Shown: positions 44,549 to 48,218 of the stretch, one piece after another | Layout: each line of letters starts with the position of its first letter | Position numbering within the stretch: position 1 is the stretch's first letter | NCBI GenBank assembly: GCA_964452915.1 | Contig: CAYVNW010000022.1 | Location: 1-48,218, forward strand | Source of the DNA: Colivivens sp964452915 | Lineage (GTDB): Bacteria; Bacteroidota; Bacteroidia; Bacteroidales; Bacteroidaceae | Reading direction: 5' to 3' | Length of the DNA: 48,218 nt | The notes under the pieces: model-generated | Seen by the model: only the letters and a program-made list of their open reading frames with translations | Told to the model about the DNA's origin: nothing | Databases searched by the model: none | Program-made: the position numbers and the translations under genes

Positions 44549-46338
44549 ACGATGCCTGGAAAGAATCGGGACCTCAGAAGCTGTCGAAAACAAGCATGGC
44601 TGACTTGACCGACCGGACGAACCGGCGCGGCATCGGGTGGGTCATGCTTGCAGTGCTGTTTGTGACGGAAACCATTCTCGGACTTCAAGGGTTCTGTATG
44701 GCCGACGAAGGATGGAGCCTGACCGGATACCAACAAATATACAACGACCCAGAGAGCGTGAAATACATATTTCTGTTCTACAACTCACTGTGGATAGGCG
44801 GCATTTGGGAATGCATCTTCGGATGGATGGGTATATTCGGCTTTCGCATACTTAACATACTGTTCATGCTGGCATCGTGGGCAATCGTCTACAGGCTACT
44901 GCGCGACTACATCAACCGCTACACCATATTCCTCGGCTCGCTGTTCGTTGCTTTGGCACATAACTACGGAGTAATGGTGTTCGACCACAGCAGTGTGACC
45001 GTCCTACTGTCAGTTCTGTCAGCATACTGTCTTTTCCGTGCCTTGCAACACAGTTCCTGTCTTTATATGTCCGGAGCAGGAGCATGCATAGCCATCAACA
45101 TATTCTCAAGAATTCCCAACATATCCATGCTGTCACTGCTTCTGCTACTCATACCTTATTATATATATATCCGCAAGGCAGGCAGCACATTAAAACTGCT
45201 GGGTGCCGCACTCTTGGGATTAGCAGCAGGCACAGCCGCCGAGTTAACACTGATGGCACTTCTCGGGCACCTTCCGATATTCATCGATAACCTCACCACA
45301 GGCATGTCGGCAGCTACCGCCGCCGACAGTTCCCACAACATTCCGGACATGATGCAAGCCTATCTCATGTCATATCTGCAAATCATAAAAGACATACTGA
45401 AAATCGGACTGCTACCCGCCATTCTTTATTTCATCGTAAAGCAGGGAAAACTGAAATCAAGAGGAATGAACATAGCGGCAGGCATCATCCTGTCATTCGC
45501 ACAAATCGCTATACTTATTTTGTCCTTCGACAACATGCTGTACCTCTACGCCTTCATCAGCATCATATTATTCCCCACTCTATACTATAAACGGAAGAAC
45601 AGGGAACAAATCTACTTAATTCTCATTGCGGCAGTCATACTTTATGTTCTGCCCTATGGCAGTGACTTCGGTATAAACAACATGGGGGAGAACGCCATTT
45701 GGATAGCAGTGCCTCTAAGCATCGGAATCGCTGCCGATACATTAAGAAAAATCGACTTCAAATGCCGGTACGTGGGAGCCATCAGCTTCATCAGCTTCAT
45801 CATGGTCTTCATAGCTAAGGACACATGGCACATAATGAACAACGCCTACTTCGATGAAGGGCCCCGTTACGAGAAACGCTTCAAGATTCACAATCCACTT
45901 GCCACCACATTCACTAAGGAACCATATGCAAAAGCCACCGACAACATATTGGCGGCATTAAAGCAATACGTTCACGAAGACGATTACCTTTTCTGCTTCC
46001 AAAGCCGTCCCATGCTGCACTATCTCACACACACGCGCCCCTACATGTACAACCCTTGGCCCTGGTCGTTCGACACAGCTGCACTGCGGCTGCATCTCAG
46101 TCGGGCAGAAAAGCGTAATAATAAGCTGCCGGTACTTGTGCGCGAAAAGACACAACTGATTGATTTCACCGCCCCCGATCCCGATTGGGACAATACCAGG
46201 GCATCCGACAACTTCGGACATAAGAACGCAAAAGTGCAAATCATACACGATTTCATCCGGCGGCACAACTACAAAACCGTATGGGAAGACGAGAACTTCC
46301 AAGTATTGTTACCACCACAAACAAACACACGCTTATGA
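44545..46338 (+). CDS. GT-C fold membrane glycosyltransferase
   Basis: A 597-residue integral membrane protein with about eleven spans, a first periplasmic loop carrying an acidic pair (MADEGW, Asp54/Glu55), and a soluble C-terminal domain after about residue 425. This is the layout of polyprenyl-phosphate-sugar-dependent GT-C transferases (PMT/GT39- or ArnT-like); the family is called by topology and is not exact. It starts inside the GH2 stop (ATGA) and ends by overlapping the GT2 start (ATGA). Confidence 0.72.
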   Translation: MNDAWKESGPQKLSKTSMADLTDRTNRRGIGWVMLAVLFVTETILGLQGFCMADEGWSLTGYQQIYNDPESVKYIFLFYNSLWIGGIWECIFGWMGIFGFRILNILFMLASWAIVYRLLRDYINRYTIFLGSLFVALAHNYGVMVFDHSSVTVLLSVLSAYCLFRALQHSSCLYMSGAGACIAINIFSRIPNISMLSLLLLLIPYYIYIRKAGSTLKLLGAALLGLAAGTAAELTLMALLGHLPIFIDNLTTGMSAATAADSSHNIPDMMQAYLMSYLQIIKDILKIGLLPAILYFIVKQGKLKSRGMNIAAGIILSFAQIAILILSFDNMLYLYAFISIILFPTLYYKRKNREQIYLILIAAVILYVLPYGSDFGINNMGENAIWIAVPLSIGIAADTLRKIDFKCRYVGAISFISFIMVFIAKDTWHIMNNAYFDEGPRYEKRFKIHNPLATTFTKEPYAKATDNILAALKQYVHEDDYLFCFQSRPMLHYLTHTRPYMYNPWPWSFDTAALRLHLSRAEKRNNKLPVLVREKTQLIDFTAPDPDWDNTRASDNFGHKNAKVQIIHDFIRRHNYKTVWEDENFQVLLPPQTNTRL

Positions 46339-47258
46339 AAAAGATATCCATACTGATTCCGGCATACAACGAAGAGCTGTCGCTCCCTTCTCTCTATCCT
46401 CAAATCAAATCATTGGCCGACTCGCAGACAGACTACGAATGGGAAATACTGTTTGTCGATGATGGGAGCACAGACAACACACTTCCGTATATAAAAGAAC
46501 TTAAAACAAAAGATACGCGCGTACGCTTCGTCAGCCTGTCGCGCAACTTCGGCAAAGAGAATGCTCTGCTCGCCGGACTCGACGAAGTGACAGGCGATTG
46601 CGTGGTTGTGATGGATGCCGACTTGCAAGACCCGCCGTCTCTTGTGCCTCAAATGATAAAATACTGGGAAGACGGGGTTATGGATGTATACGCACGACGC
46701 CGTTACCGAGGAAGAGAACCATGGTTGCGCCGCATGTTCTCCCTGTTGTTCTATCACATTATGAGCCATGCTACGCGGTTCGACATACTGCCCAACGTAG
46801 GTGATTTCCGTCTGCTCGACCGCGCTTGTGTCGATGCGCTGCGCCAAATGCGTGAAACCGGACGCTACAATAAAGGACTGTTCTGCTGGATAGGCTTCAG
46901 CAAAAAAGAAATCGTGTTCGACCGTGGCGACCGGAATACAGGCTCCACCCACTGGAACTTCTGGAGCCTGCTCAACCTCGCCATCGACGGCATAACCTCG
47001 TTCACGACAGCCCCACTGCGCCTCGCTACCATCATTGGCTCCATAATTGCCCTCGGCTCGTTCTGCTTTCTCATTTTTTATATCAGCAAGACACTCATCT
47101 TCGGCGACCCCGTACAAGGTTTCACAACACTCGTGAGCATCATCCTGTTCCTCGGAGGAGTGCAACTACTCACGATAGGCATACTCGGTGAATACATCGG
47201 GCGCATCTATATAGAAACGAAAGGCAGACCCAACTACATCATAAAAGAACAAGGGTGA
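46335..47258 (+). CDS. GT2 polyprenyl-phosphate glycosyltransferase (GtrB/DPM1-like)
   Basis: A 307-residue protein. The frame opens at 46281, but the ATG at 46335 overlaps the GT-C stop by four bases (ATGA) and gives the usual GT2 start MKKISILIPAYNEE. GT-A nucleotide-sugar motifs: DDGSTDNT at 42-49 and MDADLQDP at 93-100. Two C-terminal membrane spans end in the family tail LGEYIGRIYIETKGRPNYI. It would charge undecaprenyl phosphate with a sugar that the GT-C enzyme then transfers in the periplasm; this pairing is inferred from order. Confidence 0.92.
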   Translation: MKKISILIPAYNEELSLPSLYPQIKSLADSQTDYEWEILFVDDGSTDNTLPYIKELKTKDTRVRFVSLSRNFGKENALLAGLDEVTGDCVVVMDADLQDPPSLVPQMIKYWEDGVMDVYARRRYRGREPWLRRMFSLLFYHIMSHATRFDILPNVGDFRLLDRACVDALRQMRETGRYNKGLFCWIGFSKKEIVFDRGDRNTGSTHWNFWSLLNLAIDGITSFTTAPLRLATIIGSIIALGSFCFLIFYISKTLIFGDPVQGFTTLVSIILFLGGVQLLTIGILGEYIGRIYIETKGRPNYIIKEQG

Positions 47259-47291
47259 AAGCAGAGAGATGACGCGACCATCAAGCCGCCA

Positions 47292-47735
47292 TCATAAATA
47301 ACATCGGTGCAAAAACTTCAGAAGCAGGACCCTGAATATCCCCGACTTGTTCCACAGCCGTCCAAGCAACCGAAAGTACCACTTGTCCACATATAGAATT
47401 CTGCCTGACTGTCTGACGATGAAACGCACCTTGCCGACCACATCGGCTACCATACACTGTTCCCTTGCAGAGAAAGAACCATCCCCACGCAAACAGAGCG
47501 AGTCGCCTTTCCTCTTGATTATGCGGTGCAGTATATGTTTTCCTCCATGCCTAAAGAGCACCACGTCCATAGGTCTGAGTTCATCCTCCGTACATGGATA
47601 CAACACTACTTCGTCCCGTCCGTCACGCAGGCAGGGAAACATAGACCTCCCCTTCAGTCGGAAGCGGACAGGATGTCCTTCGCTTAATTCCTCCTCCACC
47701 CAGGAGAAGAATTGATCGTTGGGAATATTTCTCAT
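47292..47735 (-). CDS. S24/S26-like peptidase (Ser/His type)
   Basis: A 147-residue protein with the signal-peptidase core: GRSMFPCL at 29-36 (Ser31), DVVLFR at 57-62, HILHRII at 67-73 (His70) and a LRGDG turn. The His in place of Lys follows the ER/SipW type of signal peptidase. No clear membrane span is present, unlike true signal peptidase I. The start overlaps the stop of the kinase gene by four bases (ATGA). The pair resembles Bacteroidetes gene sets of unknown function in which such a peptidase is beside an HprK-like kinase. Confidence 0.75.
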   Translation of the reverse strand: MRNIPNDQFFSWVEEELSEGHPVRFRLKGRSMFPCLRDGRDEVVLYPCTEDELRPMDVVLFRHGGKHILHRIIKRKGDSLCLRGDGSFSAREQCMVADVVGKVRFIVRQSGRILYVDKWYFRLLGRLWNKSGIFRVLLLKFLHRCYL

Positions 47736-48199
47736 ATCGTATCATTGAAAACTGTGTGGCAGGCAAGTCGTGCGGCTTCTTCGTCCGGACGACACTCCAA
47801 ATGGTAAAACGGGACAGCTTGAAGCAACTTGCCTATAAAACCTGCAACATGTCCGTATAGACCACTATCATAAGCGAACTCTGGCGGACAGGATGGATGC
47901 AGTGCCCCGTATGCCTGCAATAAGGGTAGTTTTGTCATATGGTTGTATGGTGCCTGCGAAAGGCGCACGCAAGCCTCGATCCTGTAATGTTCCTGCTTAT
48001 AACAAGGAGTCTTACCGCTCCACGGACTTCCATATGCATGCGCCACGCCGTCTTCTGCCCGCAGCACTGGACTATTATCATTCAACAGAAAGGCTCCATC
48101 CAGATGTTTCCTCCATAGAGCTGTATGAGTACTCTTCCCTGTTCCGCTCTCGCCCAAAAACAATAGGTTCTTCCGCTTTTCTCGTTGGTCGGACATCAA
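47732..48199 (-). CDS. HprK/PEPCK-like P-loop kinase, N-terminally short or truncated
   Basis: A 155-residue protein with a P-loop GESGTGKST at 17-25, NDNSPVLR, GSPWSGKTP and HLECRPDEEAARLAC, the core of the HPr-kinase/PEP carboxykinase-like fold. Full-length relatives carry a further N-terminal region of about 100 residues or more. Here the frame is closed by TGA at 48206-48208, only a few codons before the P-loop region, and the first residues (MSDQREKRKN) look unlike the family. It starts at TTG 48199 or ATG 48196. The gene may be broken by a frameshift, or the N-terminal part may lie outside the window. It overlaps the peptidase gene. Confidence 0.7.
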   Translation of the reverse strand: MMSDQREKRKNLLFLGESGTGKSTHTALWRKHLDGAFLLNDNSPVLRAEDGVAHAYGSPWSGKTPCYKQEHYRIEACVRLSQAPYNHMTKLPLLQAYGALHPSCPPEFAYDSGLYGHVAGFIGKLLQAVPFYHLECRPDEEAARLACHTVFNDTI

Positions 48200-48218
48200 C
48201 TCTATTCAGTTTTGACGG

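Noticed and set aside
46410..47165. A 251-residue minus-strand open frame opposite the GT2 gene.
   Set aside because: Composition is that of an antisense shadow with many His, Gln and Glu residues, and the plus strand holds all GT2 motifs.

Overview
The window looks like a chromosomal segment of a gut- or oral-type Bacteroidales bacterium, most likely Prevotellaceae or Bacteroidaceae. Supporting signs are the complete Bacteroides-type aerotolerance (bat) operon, DUF4295 beside rpmG/rpmB, NVEALA and 6-bladed beta-propeller genes, a folP-cdaA pair, repeated TAnnTTTG (-7) promoter elements with some matching TTTG (-33) boxes, and a TPP riboswitch driving a TonB receptor and a PnuC-type transporter. 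I infer the taxonomy from gene content only; no 16S rRNA gene is present.

Layout. Positions 1-9460 (minus strand) hold a partial tRNA-Val and a long operon read from right to left: MoxR ATPase, DUF58, a DUF4381-like protein, BatA, BatB, BatC, a fused BatD-BatE and a PAP2 phosphatase. A 100-N assembly gap lies in a 21-bp tandem repeat inside batC. Positions 9.7-13.5 kb (minus) hold ftsY-rimO-HU-(HU/TM/LysM), a tightly packed operon. Its last product is an unusual membrane protein joining a DNA-binding HU domain to a peptidoglycan-binding LysM domain. Then come rpmB-rpmG-DUF4295 (minus) with a terminator.

Positions 14.5-22.8 kb hold a secreted CocE-type hydrolase, an AraC-type regulator and a tripartite RND efflux locus (adaptor, pump, TolC-like channel). 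The pump gene is wrecked by an internal deletion, two stop codons and frameshifts, while its partners are intact. Positions 22.8-26 kb (minus) are a thiamine uptake operon: TPP riboswitch, TonB receptor, PnuC/PnuT transporter. A seven-copy 9-bp repeat lies next to it. Positions 26-31.7 kb (minus) encode two large secreted glycoside hydrolases, a GH78 rhamnosidase and a GH30-like multimodular enzyme with a dockerin-like tail.

Positions 31.8-34.1 kb (plus) carry a PatB-type C-S lyase, a small secreted beta-sandwich protein and a tRNA-Leu with a textbook promoter and terminator. Positions 34.1-37.6 kb (minus) carry murF, a small lipoprotein, and a damaged NVEALA/beta-propeller pair. Positions 37.7-47.3 kb (plus) carry folP-cdaA, GH105, a DUF4837 lipoprotein, and then a GH2 enzyme overlapping a GT-C membrane glycosyltransferase, which overlaps a GT2 polyprenyl-phosphate glycosyltransferase. 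The right edge (minus) has an HprK/PEPCK-like kinase fragment overlapping an S26-like Ser/His peptidase.

The enzymes GH78, GH105, GH30-like and GH2 together suggest that the organism degrades rhamnose-rich plant polysaccharides such as rhamnogalacturonan, although no SusC/SusD pair lies in the window. The most distinctive elements are the HU-TM-LysM protein, the BatD-BatE fusion, the kinase/peptidase pair at the edge, and the cluster of decaying genes.
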